NCBI GenBank assembly: GCA_000727475.1
Contig: KL647288.1
Coordinates: 2,445,226-2,509,225, forward strand
Origin: Sarcocystis neurona
Lineage: Eukaryota > Apicomplexa > Conoidasida > Eucoccidiorida > Sarcocystidae
Length of the DNA stretch: 64,000 nt
Direction of reading: 5' to 3'
Below are positions 49,720 to 60,614 of the stretch, in pieces. Position 1 is the first letter of the stretch. Each line of letters starts with the position of its first letter. The position numbers and the translations under genes were made by a program. A model generated the notes under the pieces. It saw only the letters and a list, made by a program, of their open reading frames with translations. It searched no databases and was not told the origin of the DNA.

Positions 49720-50200
49720 TACCTGTTTTTAGGAAGTGCCTCTACATACAACCACCTGCATACTTGTAGACACACATCTAATGACCAACGCAGAAAAAGA
49801 ACTACGCATATACACAACATATATATACGAATATGTGTACCGCCACACAGCCTCTACACATACATGCATACACGTACGTATATTTGCAGAGACATCAATA
49901 TATATATATGTATATAGATATATATATGTATATATATATATATGTACGCATACGGTCGCATGGCTTGTACACATATATGTATATATACATATATATATGT
50001 ATGTACGACCAAACCCCTTGCACACATATACGTGCACCTATTTAGATACATAGAGGCGCACAAACAGATATGCAGAAACATACCGTCTGTACATCGGAGT
50101 GATGCGTATGGGAGTCACATCTCTCCTGAACATATGTGCATATATATATATATATACGTATATAGAGATACGTGGCCGGCGTCATAAATGACCGTCGACT
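49720..50200. other. TA/TACA microsatellite DNA, no gene
   Basis: TATATATG and TACATATA steps dominate, with runs at 49900-49945, 49975-50005 and 50135-50160. Nothing else was seen. Confidence 0.5.
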
Positions 50201-50914
50201 TGGGCAGCGCGCAGCAGAGATATAAGAGAGATGACGTTTCCGCTACTCGACTCAACTTCTTTTCTCTCCATCAGCTCGTGCCACATTCGTCGGGCTTGCA
50301 AATAAAAGTATGTAGATGCACATACACATAAATTCTCATCTATTCACACTTCTCAATCAACACATGTACACAGAGAAAGACGGGTACACACGAACACACA
50401 GACCGTTCGCGAGGTCTCCTCCTCCCTCATATATAACTTCCATGCCTGTGCGCACGAACGTGTAGACACTAACATCTCGCCCTGTGCGCGTGTGTGCGCA
50501 GAGACCAAGTAGACACGTATATGCTTCCACACATACATAAGTAGACACGCACATGCCGTTTCTTCTTGCCAGTTTCCTTCGTGAGGGACAAAGAAACCTC
50601 GCTCTCCCTGGCGTTTACGTAGATAGCATGCACTTGTGAGTTGAGAACTTTACGTGAGAAACGGAGAACGATAGACGTAACTGCGATCCCTCGTTATGTA
50701 CGGAAAGACGCTGGAACTGCAGAGGGTTGTTCACCTTATGTCCGCCTCTCTTTGCAGCTACAAGTTCCTCGGAGAGAAACAGAAAATTCCACGTCCCCTA
50801 CAACTTCCTCTCTCTGTGTATACGGCGGCTGCTTTCCTCCTTTCTAAATTTCGGCGCCACTTATCTTCTCCGTCCACATTACACACAGCAATCTACCTAC
50901 CTGCTGTGCAGCAG

Positions 50915-51270
50915 GAGCAGCACCAGCAGCACCGAAGGGCGCGAGGGATACAGCAGCAGCGGTAGTAAGGCGGAAATAACAGCAGCAGACGCGCGCGTAT
51001 CATTGGCAGCAGCAGCTCGGGCTGAGGCGGAGCGGCAACAGCAGCGTCGCAATATCAGCAGAATCGCAACAGCAACACCACGTTCTCCAAGAGCAGCAGC
51101 AGCAGTCTGCCGACAGCAGCGGCAGCAGCAGCAGCAAGACAGTATGTGTGCGCTGATGTGCAGCAAGAAGAGAGCGATGGATGCGGGCCGTACACACCAC
51201 GCGGCGGCGCAGCAGCGGCGTGTGAGGCAGGGGCGGGGCACACAGTCGCGTGCTGGGAAGCAGCAGCGGC
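50915..51270. repeat. Imperfect CAG block
   Basis: CAGCAGCAG runs on the plus strand with interruptions. Both strands are open (plus Gln/Arg/Ala, minus Leu/Cys). It lies 3' of the FHA gene in its transcription sense. Confidence 0.65.
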
Positions 51271-51539
51271 AGCGGCAAGCGGGAAAGTAACTCACAAGCA
51301 GAAGCAGCACCTTCTTCTACGAAAGCAGTGGCATCTTTCGGAAAGACGCAGCAGCAGCAGTGAAGGGAGCAGCTGTCGTAGCAGCACCTTCCTTTGCTTC
51401 CTGCAATGCAGCACCAACAGCAACAGCCATTCTCCTTCTTGCCTTTTAATTAGCACACTGCAGCAAAGAGGCCTTCACCGGCTCCTTCTGCTCACTCGCT
51501 GACTGCTGCCCGTCGTCTGGACACACTGCCCAACGCGTT

Positions 51540-52240
51540 TTCCCCCCTCTATCTCGCCTTCGTGTTGCTTCGTCTTTTGTTCTTCCCCCTTCCCCTTGTG
51601 TCTTCTTTTCTTCCTCTTTTGTTGTTTTTCATCATCTCCTCCTCTCTCCCCTCTTCGTTCGCAGACGTATTTCTATCTTTCTTCCCCACGGAAGAGACGC
51701 TTCTTTCTGTGTCTCCTCTCACTTCGTTCGACTTCCTGCTGCTCTTCGCCTTTCTTAGAAAAGAAAAACCTGCTGCAACACTTTCACATTATTCATATCC
51801 GAACCCGTACTGCCTTTTCTCTTGTCTCCGCGCACTCTTTCGATCGACCACGGACAAAGTCAACAAAGCCTTTCTCGCCTTACACCCACGCGTCGTGACT
51901 TTCTCTCTCTCTCTGGAGCAGGTAAGTCAAGAAAAGTTTCCTTGTTTTTGCTTTTACCACGCGTCGTTGCTTTCTCTGCCTCTCTGCAGCAGAGGTCAAA
52001 AAAGCTTTTCTGTACATCCACACGTCGTTACTTTCTCTCTGTCCTACCCTTCTCCCTCTTCGCTTCTTCTTTTCCTTTTTCCTCCCCCCCTCGTTCCCGG
52101 TCCTTTCTTGCTTTCTTTTGTTCTTGCACACCACTGCAGCCTCGTGACTTTATTCACCAAAACAGCGTCAAGACTTGCGCACAGCGCACACACCAGTGTA
52201 AAAGGCCTCTTGTCTTCCTCGTTCTATCCTTACTTTTCTT
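51540..52240. other. Pyrimidine-rich plus strand beyond the FHA gene
   Basis: CTTTTC, TCCTC and TTCTT runs keep a plus-strand frame open (51562-52644, 360 codons, Leu/Ser/Phe-rich). The lack of purine-containing stop codons explains this. Likely 3' flank of the minus-strand FHA gene. Confidence 0.4.
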
Positions 52241-52249
52241 CTGAAAGTC

Positions 52250-52640
52250 TCACCAGCTGTGTTTCCTGCGTCCGGCGACTGCTGCTTCTTCTCGCCGCGC
52301 CACCTTTCGCTTCGACTGTCGAAGAAAATCTTCCTCTCGCGCACTACCGGTGTGCTGCGCCTGCTCCTGCTGCTGGTCCTCTTGTCACTGGTGCTGCTGC
52401 TGCAGCTCCTTTCCGCCTCGCTCTGTGTGAACCTCGGCTTGGCGTGCCGCAGGTACTCAACTTGAGGTGGTTGCTGCGGCTCTTGCCGCTCGATCCGACT
52501 GCGCACACTCTCCGAAATTGCCGCACCAGCAATTCTTTCGGTTGCCGCCCTTGTCGCACGGCCGTCGCTTCTGCTGCGGCTGCTCCCCCAGAGATGATGA
52601 GCGAGTCTCTGGGAGAAGACGAAGCATCACCGGGTTGCCT
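52250..52640 (-). CDS. Probable C-terminal exons of the FHA gene
   Basis: Exon 52457-52640 (acceptor GTCGGCGCCTCAG, donor TTGA then GTACCT) encodes 61 residues with SSSPRDSLIISGG and PKELLVRQFRRV. The phase 1 end fits exon 52250-52380 (43 codons including stop; acceptor GACAAG), with REEDFLRQSKRKVARREE and end RRKHSW. PKELLVRQFRRV resembles the PKKLLLxEFRxLV region before the Mre11-binding part of animal Nbs1, which together with the FHA start suggests a nibrin-like protein. The 76-nt intron and weak second acceptor are the soft points. Exons joining these to 54334 were not found; a frame at about 52990-53080 (AAAKFAYALRSNKSLV) is a faint BRCT-like option. Confidence 0.4.
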
Positions 52641-52858
52641 CTGAGGCGCCGACAGCCAGAAGCCGTGGTGGTGCTGCTGCTTTCCATTCTCTTGGGACGT
52701 CTGCGCCTTTTCGTTTGATTCTTCTTCTTTCCCTCTGCTCGTGTTGGTGTGCTACTGCTACTGCTGGGTTTTGTGCTGCTACGGCTGCTGCTGCTTCTTC
52801 CGCTGCGGTGCGCCGCTGCAGCTTCTGTACGGCTGCAGTTCACCGCCCAGCAGCAGAA

Positions 52859-52872
52859 GGGGGGGGGGGGGG
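52859..52872. repeat. Poly-G run
   Basis: Fourteen consecutive G on the plus strand (C on the strand of the FHA gene), 0.2 kb upstream of the candidate exon starting at 52640. It may read as a splice polypyrimidine element or be a sequencing weak spot. Confidence 0.85.
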
Positions 52873-53485
52873 CACACCGCGGAGCAAAGCCAGGGAGGAG
52901 GAGGGGAGGAGCACCAGCAGCGCTAGAAAGCTGGTACGGTCATAAGGAAGAGGAGTGCGCGAAAAAGGAAGAGGCAGGAATGAGAAACAAAGGAAGGAAA
53001 TTCGCAGAGCGTGAACAAGGGACTTGTTGCTGCGAAGTGCGTACGCAAACTTCGCGGCCGCGACACACTTTTTAAACAAAGGGGAGATGAAGACATAGAT
53101 GACAGAGATACACACCGGGGAAGCAAAGAGAAGACGAAGAGCCGGGGAACCCGCAAATCAAACGGAAAAGGACAACACTCTGGGGCCTCACAACCCGCCA
53201 CAACACGTACGTACACATGTGAGTGAATGCCGTGTCACAGCAAACGAGGAACGTCTATGCAGAACATAGATAAACGTGTACATAAGAACAGAAAGAGAAG
53301 GAATGCATGCCTGTGCAGCACAGATATACAAGTGTGTAGAACCATGTGTGGAGCATCGGACGCCTACACAGCAGAGACACGCATGCATGAAGAGGGAAGC
53401 GAGCAGCGTACACACAACACAAGTTCGAGGAGTGACGACGAACAAAAAGGCAGGACATACATGCACACGTATATATTATAAGTAG

Positions 53486-53720
53486 TGAACACAGTCTACA
53501 AGTAGACACGCAGGAAGAGTCACTCCCCTATACTACCAAGAAAAATCTACGCAGCCTGCGCACACAGACGTGTATGCGGAGCGAACACAGCCTATAAATA
53601 GAGATGCAACAGGAGCGACTCCCTACACTACCCAAGAAGGCCTATGCAGCCTACACAACGACACATGTAAAGAGTGGACGCAGCAGATACACGTCTAGAT
53701 GCAGGAAGAGTGAGGTGACA
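53486..53720. repeat. 94-bp tandem repeat, about two and a half copies
   Basis: Related units start near 53486, 53581 and 53673 (GAACACAG-CTA...TAGA-ACGCAGGAAGAG ... GCAGCCT). Roughly 75-80 percent alike by eye. They lie in the gap between FHA exons, hence probably intronic. Confidence 0.65.
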
Positions 53721-54333
53721 CCAGAAAGGCCCGCGCAGCCTATGTCTGTGCACTTACGAAGTGCGGTCTATACATATACATGTGTGTGTACGTTTATGTA
53801 TGTATGTGCGAGGGCATGCGATGCAGCCCCACGAGATCTGCCCGCGAAGATGGCGCTGTCGCCTCTCCCCCACGACGCAGGCTCCTCTTCGCGTATCAAC
53901 GGACGTACATATGTGTGTGCGGGTGTGCGTCCATGAATCCTCGTGTAGACGAGTACGCGCCCACGTCGCAGCAGGAATGTCTGTATGTGTGGCTGTCTGT
54001 CTGCGTTTCTTACGTCTATGCATGCAGCCCATAGGAGAGAGATGTAGACGCGTAGTGACTCTCGCACAGAGAGACGCGCGCGCACGACTGCCGCAGGCAC
54101 GAGCGACAAGAAGTCCTTCAGGCAGGAGGAAAAGGAGGAAGCGGAGGATCGTAAGCAAGCACGTGCTTGTGTGCAAATTTATTCGTAGACGCTTCTCTTC
54201 GAGGCTTCTCTTCGCGCCACTCTCCTTTTCTTCCCTGCCTCTCTAATTGCGCCTCACCCCGTGCACAGAGACGCAGAAAACGTGCAGTGCCCAGCAGCGA
54301 GACACACGGGAAAAAGAGCAGAGTTCTGCTTAC

Positions 54334-55117
54334 CGGCAAGAATTCGATAGCGCTTCGGACACTCAGCAAAGGCGATGGAGAAGTCGGCTCCTACGGGCGC
54401 GTGGAAGTCGCCATGTAGTCTTTTTTCATTTACATACGTGCCGTTCACTGCCTTTAACTCGGTGAGACGCCACTCGAGTTCCTGCTGCTGGCCCGGGCCC
54501 TCCGCGCGACCGCTGCCGCTTCTTCTGTTTCCGCCTGCGGGGCTGTCCTCCGCTGCGCGGGAGCCTGCCGGATCAGCTGCCGAAGACGCCGTAGCACACG
54601 CAGTGCCGACGGAGGAGACGTGGGAAGAAAACGTTCTTCCATCGCCTGCGTACGCAGAGGCCTCCTCTCTGCTGCTGTTACTGCTGCTGCCTCCTGGTTG
54701 CTGCTGTTTATCACTGTGTCTCTGGGAGGTGTGCGACTGCCGCTGTTGACTTCTTCTTCTTCCGTGGAACAGACGACCTTCCCCTCCTGCTACAGCGTCG
54801 TCCTCGTCTTCCTCTTCCTCGTCGTCCCGGTGTCTGCTGCGACTTCTTCTTCCTTCCGCGGCGCGCTGCTGCTGCTCGCTGCCCCTTCGGCCCCTCGCAG
54901 GAGAGTCGCCTCCGCGCCGGTGTCCCCCTCCCCCGGCATGTTGCTGCGACGGGAGTGTCACTCGCAGCAGCGCGTGTTGTCGTGAGATGGAGACGTGGGG
55001 CAGACGAATGCCCACTTCTCGCGAGTTCCTACCGATCAAGTAGGTTCTATCTGCATGCAGCCGCCAGCACTGGCACGGCAGCTGCGTCGCGCCGTCATAC
55101 TCCACAAGAAACGCCAT
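54334..55117 (-). CDS. FHA-domain protein, first exon (nibrin-like candidate)
   Basis: ATG at 55117; the exon ends in phase 1 at CTTGCCG then GTAAGC (261 codons plus one base). It opens directly with an FHA fold: YLIGRNSREVGIRLP, then SISRQHALLRV, the phosphothreonine-binding GR and SxxH elements. A polar Gln/Ser/Glu-rich insert of about 150 residues follows (with DDEEEEDEDD), then the last strands with NGTYVNEKRL and ECPKRYRIL. An N-terminal FHA of this form recalls nibrin (Nbs1) of the Mre11-Rad50 complex, but FHA domains occur in many proteins. The insert in the loop before the NG motif is unusual. FHA call firm, orthology open. Confidence 0.7.
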
Positions 55118-55199
55118 TGCAGGGACCACCACCTGCGCCTGTGTGGGGTGGAGTGCTAGCGATGCTACTTCGTATTACGCAAAGACACGAGTGTGAGTG

Positions 55200-56400
55200 C
55201 AAAAGGGAGAAACACAACACGGAGAGACAAAGGAATAGACGGCGTATGCAGCGGCGACCGAGCGACGTACACACAACACCCAGGGACAAAGAAAGGTGGA
55301 ATAAACTCCCTCGACAAGGCGACGATACTCACAAGGGAGACGAATCTACCCATTACACATACACAAGCATGTGCGACTGAAGGAGAGATACCACCCGCCT
55401 ACGCCCACGCAGCTGTCGCTTTCCGTTCAGGAGTATCCCTCCCACCCGAAAAAATTCTTCCTTCCTGAAAACGCGGAGATAAAAGAAAGAGGCACACTAT
55501 CACCCCCTCAGAATTCATGAGACTCCTTTGACCGAAAGAGTTACTGGGGTGTATACACACCCCGACGCAGGTGTGCGGGTGTCGCGACACCAGAAACACA
55601 GAGGAAGACACCACGACAGAAAGAGCATGCCCCACGGTCGCGGTTTTCGACCGTGGGAGAAGTAACAGAAAGATGTCGATGTCAGTGCATGCCGATACGT
55701 GTGTGCACACACATTTATAGATAGATCGGTGCGAGACTACACACAGGGCAAGAAGTTTCCACACGAATGAAAATCTCCTTAGGAAGGACGAAGGTCTGCG
55801 TCCCCACGCGGAGGGACTGCCGCACTTTTATACCTCACACATATACGTGTAGGACACACAAAACGCCCGACTATTCCGTCAGGAGACCAGGAGCCCTGGC
55901 TTCATCCTGATGCTTCAGAAGAGAAGACCGTCGCCCGCTTTCATACGTATACACGTGGACTACGTGCGGTTCCTCGGAGAGCAGCGCAGGAGCAAATCAT
56001 GTCCAGGAGCAAGGAAAGGGGGGGGGGCTCGGAGCGCAGGAGAGGCTGGATTCAAATGACCTCAGAAGAAAGGAAGAAGCGGGAGGACGGCGAAACGGCG
56101 CGGCGCCGTCCGCAAGTGGGAAAAAAGGAAAGTCCACTGAAATTGCACGGGAGAAGAAGTCACGTGCCTTGCCCCGTTCAAAAGGGACGCAGAAAGCGGG
56201 GCCGTGGAGTGACTGCTGAGGAGTGGAAGACAACTAGGAAACCGGAAGAACGCGTCGTTAGTACGCACCAGGCAACTCGGTCTGTGCGTGACAGAGCGCC
56301 CTCGGCAATACGGAAGAGTTGGTATGCGTAACGAGGGTGCGGTGTACGTACGCCCCAGGTGTGCCAGACGACGTTTGTAGTCCTGCCAAAGAGTTCCTCA
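55200..56400. other. Upstream flank of the FHA gene, no gene recognised
   Basis: Mixed DNA with short frames only. A poly-G run (about eight) lies near 56020 and purine-rich plus-strand sequence at 56000-56250. It probably contains the FHA promoter, but no motif could be named. Confidence 0.3.
55631..55657. repeat. Perfect 10-bp stem with 7-base loop
   Basis: CCCACGGTCG, loop CGGTTTT, CGACCGTGGG. It lies 0.5 kb upstream of the FHA start codon in minus-strand sense. It does not match the histone 3' stem-loop. Confidence 0.85.
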
Positions 56401-56818
56401 TGTGTCCGGGCAAGTATTCTTGAGAGGGACGTGTACACATTTTCGCTCCCATTTTTTCAAGAAGACGAAGGAGTGGAAGTGGTCAGCCACCGGCACGCGC
56501 GGGCACGGATACGGAGAAACGGCGGGAAAGAAGGCGTCACGATGCTGTGTGGGCGTTGTCACTTTGTTCACCACGCGCGGTTCCCTTGCCCGCACGAAGA
56601 CGCTGTTCCGCAGACAGACACGCAAGCATACCTAATATTTCTGTCTACACACGGACAGCAGGGGTGCACATTCACGTACACACGCGCACTAGTATGCGAA
56701 AGCTGGTGTTTCATAGCACATTACGCCATCCTGACCGTAATCCCTCGTCAAAAACACGCGCTCTGTATGCACAGATGTACCACAAATGTAGTCGCCGACA
56801 CCGAAGACAAGCGCACAT

Positions 56819-57355
56819 GTGTGTAGTAATGTAGAAGCCGGCAAGCAGAAAGCGCTCTCGCGTGCTTCCAGAACTCAGAATTGCAGTCCTCGTGCTGTCG
56901 ACAGGACCCAGCACGTCTGGGGACGGGGGAGAAGTCACGAGGAACCTGCAGCGGGGAGAGAGGCGCGACGTCGACGAGTCGCGCGAGGAGAGGAGAGCCG
57001 CACGGTGAATCAGTGGGACGGTGGAGAGAAGTCGGCAACCCCGGAGAAGATGAATGCAGCAGCCCAAATTCCAGTGCGTGAGAGTGAGAAAGGCATGCAG
57101 GTCTCTTCAAACTGCTCGCCGAGTTGCTGCTGCTGGTTTCCACACGTCGAAAAGATTGTTCATCCACGCAGACGTACACACCAAGAAGGTGCGTGCACAC
57201 CAACGGGGAAACAAAGGAGTAAACGCATCGGAAAAAGGGGTGTGAGCGGAAGAGGTCCGAGCCAGCAACGACGTCGTTACGCAAATGCTGCTCTTGCGCG
57301 TTCGAAAGCAGTGGTCGCACAGACTAGGGGTCAAGATGCTTCCGTGTACACATAG
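56819..57355. other. Coding-like patch, strand undetermined
   Basis: A 178-codon plus frame and a mirrored 190-codon minus frame (56748-57320) are both open. Neither shows a domain. Open mirrored frames usually mean one strand codes or did code, but which one cannot be read here. Confidence 0.2.
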
Positions 57356-58522
57356 GACCCGTGCGGATTTCTCCGCAAGCCCATATTGTCCATATAGACG
57401 AAAACGCGCGCATGTGTTGGGGTTCGCATTTTCGCGGAAATGTATCCGCGCCGACTCTCCACGCCGACCGACAACGCCGCGCGAGGAGGGGGAGCGGGGT
57501 CCCTGACAACCGTGGCCTGACCACCTTCGACGCGTGTGTAAGAACTTCGTGTCCACGTGTTTACATATTGTCATCCGCATTCACGCATGTATAGAACAGC
57601 ATCTCAATACATCGCAGCGGGTAGATACAAGCAACCTTCTTCCGCACGTGTATGACGACGCGCATGTAGTATGTATACTCAAGCCTACACGAGTGCGCGG
57701 AGAAGCGCGTCTGTGGCGGCGGGGAGGAAGGGCCGGACAAGGCGATGGTTTTCAACGGCACACGTTATAGCGTGAGGTACCGCGAGGGGAAAGGCAACGC
57801 ACGCGCACGGATTGCAAAGAAGTTTTGGAGTCGAAAAGACCGGTAGAGGGAGAGAGCTGGAGTCGCGACGGTATCTTGGGAGGCGAGGGGGCAGCAGGGT
57901 AGCGGGAACTGGGAGGAAAACAGCGGTTGTTGCGAGAAAGAAAGACAGTGGTGGTGGATGGCAGGGGGAAGGCGGCACAGCTTCTACGAAGTTATGTTTT
58001 GTTGCTGGGCTTTTCCCCTCCGCGTGTGGCGGGGTGCAGTAGTAGCAGGGTCTTCTCACACGTAGGGCGCCTCGTCCTCAAGCGGCGCGCCCCAAGGGGA
58101 GAGAAGGCCGGAGATAACCACTGAAGGCCGCGCCTTTCCTGTTTTTGATCTTGCTGTTTCTGCGGCGGCTGCTTCCATTCCTCATTCTGCTTCTGCTGCA
58201 TGCCGCGCCTCCGCTCTTTCGGCCGCTGCTCCTTGTTTCGCGCTTTCTACACGCAAGAAAAGGGGGGAGCTGCAGCTACCTACGCCCTAGGGGACGACAT
58301 AATGCCTGCCTGCTGCGCACACGCTGCAGGGGCGCTATGCGCGGCATGAAACGCAACATCTGCTGGGATACAGGGCGACAAAAAAGAAAGGAAAAGTCAC
58401 GTTCACTCAGAAGAGGAACAAAGAGGTGTCCAAATCGGCTACCGCGCGGCTGCCGGTTCTCCATTAGCGCGCTGAACGTGTAGACCGTCCCTCCCTCTTC
58501 TGCCCTCGTCGCGCCTGTACAG

Positions 58523-59679
58523 CACAACGGCGGCAGCACGGGGTGGCGCGGAAGAGCCAGAAAGAAGAATAATAAACACCCGCAAATTAGAAAGAACACG
58601 ACAGCGCTCGCACGCAGACAGGAAACCGAGGAAACTGTCACGGCAGAAAACACTTCATTATCCACCATTGCCGGGAGAAGTGATGCTCCAGCACCAGTAG
58701 CCGCAGCGGGGACAGCAGCAGCAGTTCCTGTGGAGCTGCTGCAGTTGACATACCCGGGAGCACCTGCGTCAAAAGTGCTGCTGGCCTACCTAAGCGGGCT
58801 GAAGCGCACCGGCAGCGGAGCCGGGAGTAGTTACTACTATTCACCAGCATTATTATGCCCCTTGGGCCCGGGGGGAGGGACTCACCGCGGGTGAAACTGC
58901 GAGTATGACACTGCCCCAGTAGCCGGCATAGAACTCCGACCCGGGTTCACGGAAGGGGCGTTTGAGGAATCACTCACACATACTGCAGGAGACAGTGTCT
59001 TGGCGGGGAGGAAGGCGACTAAGGAGGATGAAATACAACACAGCGGAGAAGGATATTATTGGGTTTGCGCATGCGTTTCCATCGGCATACATTGACGACA
59101 GATCGGTGCACTGCGATTGTCCCTGGTGACGTCAGCAGCTTCATAGGCAGCGGTATAGTAGTAATGGCCACACACTGGGACAAATTCCGAGGCAGCGGTA
59201 GCAGCAAGGGGAAGCAGAGACAGCAGCGTCCTGAAAGAGCGGCAGCTTGTTGTAGTCGATTCAGCAGCAGCAGATAGCAGTGCCGTAGGCGCGGCAGATA
59301 CGGTCAGACCGGCCCCGTCGGATGATTCATCGGCAGCATGTGTACTGCTTCAGCAAAACAAACCCCATGCTTCCTACAGCATGGAGGAAGAACAAGGATG
59401 CGACAGCAGCAGCGAAGCAGAAGAAGTGCGCGGTAGACTTTCAATAGAAGTGGATAGATGTGCGCAAATTCGTAAGAAATGCACGGACGAAGCGCAGCGG
59501 GTTCCGCCGCAACGTGTAACAGTGCCATACAGCAGCATGACAACACGTGTAGCATCGTCAATAAGGCCCCCCGATTTGTTCGGCAGCTGCACAGTAGCCC
59601 GGATACGTGTGTTCATGTACGGACGGACGGCAGAGCATGTAGGCCACCGGGACAATACGCATATAGAGCTACAAGCAGC

Positions 59680-59711
<32 letters not shown>

Positions 59712-59790
59712 TTGTGTACTTACATACTCGCTTTGATATACAAGTGGAGGGCACATGTGTATATATTTGTGTACAGCAGCCCGCGTATAT
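58523..59790 (+). CDS. Possible plus-strand gene, unknown protein (partial model)
   Basis: After a strong acceptor (CCCTCGTCGCGCCTGTACAG, ending about 58541) a plus frame stays open to 58887, rich in Ala, Thr and Ser (PVELLQLTYPGAPASKVLL), and ends near CGCGG then GTGAAA. A second exon 58989-59125 (acceptor ATACTGCAG; donor CCCTG then GTGACG) reads MKYNTAEKDIIGFAHAF. In matching phase a third, from about 59206, reads GRLSIEVDRCAQIRKKC. The first and second exons do not join in phase. Minus-strand alternatives exist, including a membrane-span frame at 58276-58668. It would be the only plus-strand gene here. Confidence 0.25.
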
Positions 59791-60300
59791 ACGCAGTACG
59801 CAAGCAGCAGGGCGTATACGTACGTAGACATATATACGTGCGCATACCAGCAGTAGGGCACATAGACATACACGTGGGGTATGAGCGCGAGTGCATGCGT
59901 GCTCTGGTATAGAATACCAGCGGGACACGTGTACGTATATGCATGCAAGCAGCAGGCCATGCAAACGCGTACATACAGCAGGGCAGACAGCAAAATATAT
60001 GTATATATATACACACCAGTGTGTCTCTTTTTGTATACCTATGTATGTATATATGTGTATATAAGGGGAGATCGCAGGAAAGAAAATATCGACTATACAC
60101 TAATGGCTGGGAATGAGTACACGTTTACGTACAAAGGGGGGGCACACATGCGTGTAACTCTAGAAGTCGCAGAGCGTATATAATGCATCTAAATAAACAG
60201 CATGGCCCACATGTATATATGGGAACACAGACGACAGGATTGAGTTGGTATATATATACTTGTAGATGCATGCACACGACAGGTCATCTCTCGACGTCTA
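59690..60300. other. TA/TACA microsatellites with GCAGCA islands
   Basis: TATATA runs (59690-59712, 59995-60010, 60040-60062) alternate with degenerate units containing AGCAGGGC or GCAGCAGG near 59805, 59855, 59945, 59985 and 60540, resembling another diverged minisatellite. No gene is seen before the exon ending at 60615. Confidence 0.35.
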
Positions 60301-60614
60301 TACATTTAAACAGCAGGGAGACGGTATATATGTGTATATATAGATATATTGGTCTACATCCTGAGAAGCACTGCATACGTATCCACGCAAAGAACCCTAC
60401 GTACGTATTACATCTATAGGCGGGAAGGCATGTATACATATACATCGAGAAAGCAGGGCATCTATTTATGTCTGACCTAATACTATGGCATTACGCTATA
60501 AACTTGTGTATCAACTCAAGAAAACGGCAAAGGACGTTCACATGCATACGCACGTGGAACCAGCAGGGCACGAATACTCGCGTGGACACAGCCGAGCGTA
60601 GATACACACAAACG

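Noticed and set aside
51562..52644. 360-codon plus-strand ORF
   Set aside because: Leu/Ser/Phe-rich translation of a pyrimidine tract in which stop codons are rare; its end is antisense to the FHA gene's C-terminal exon.
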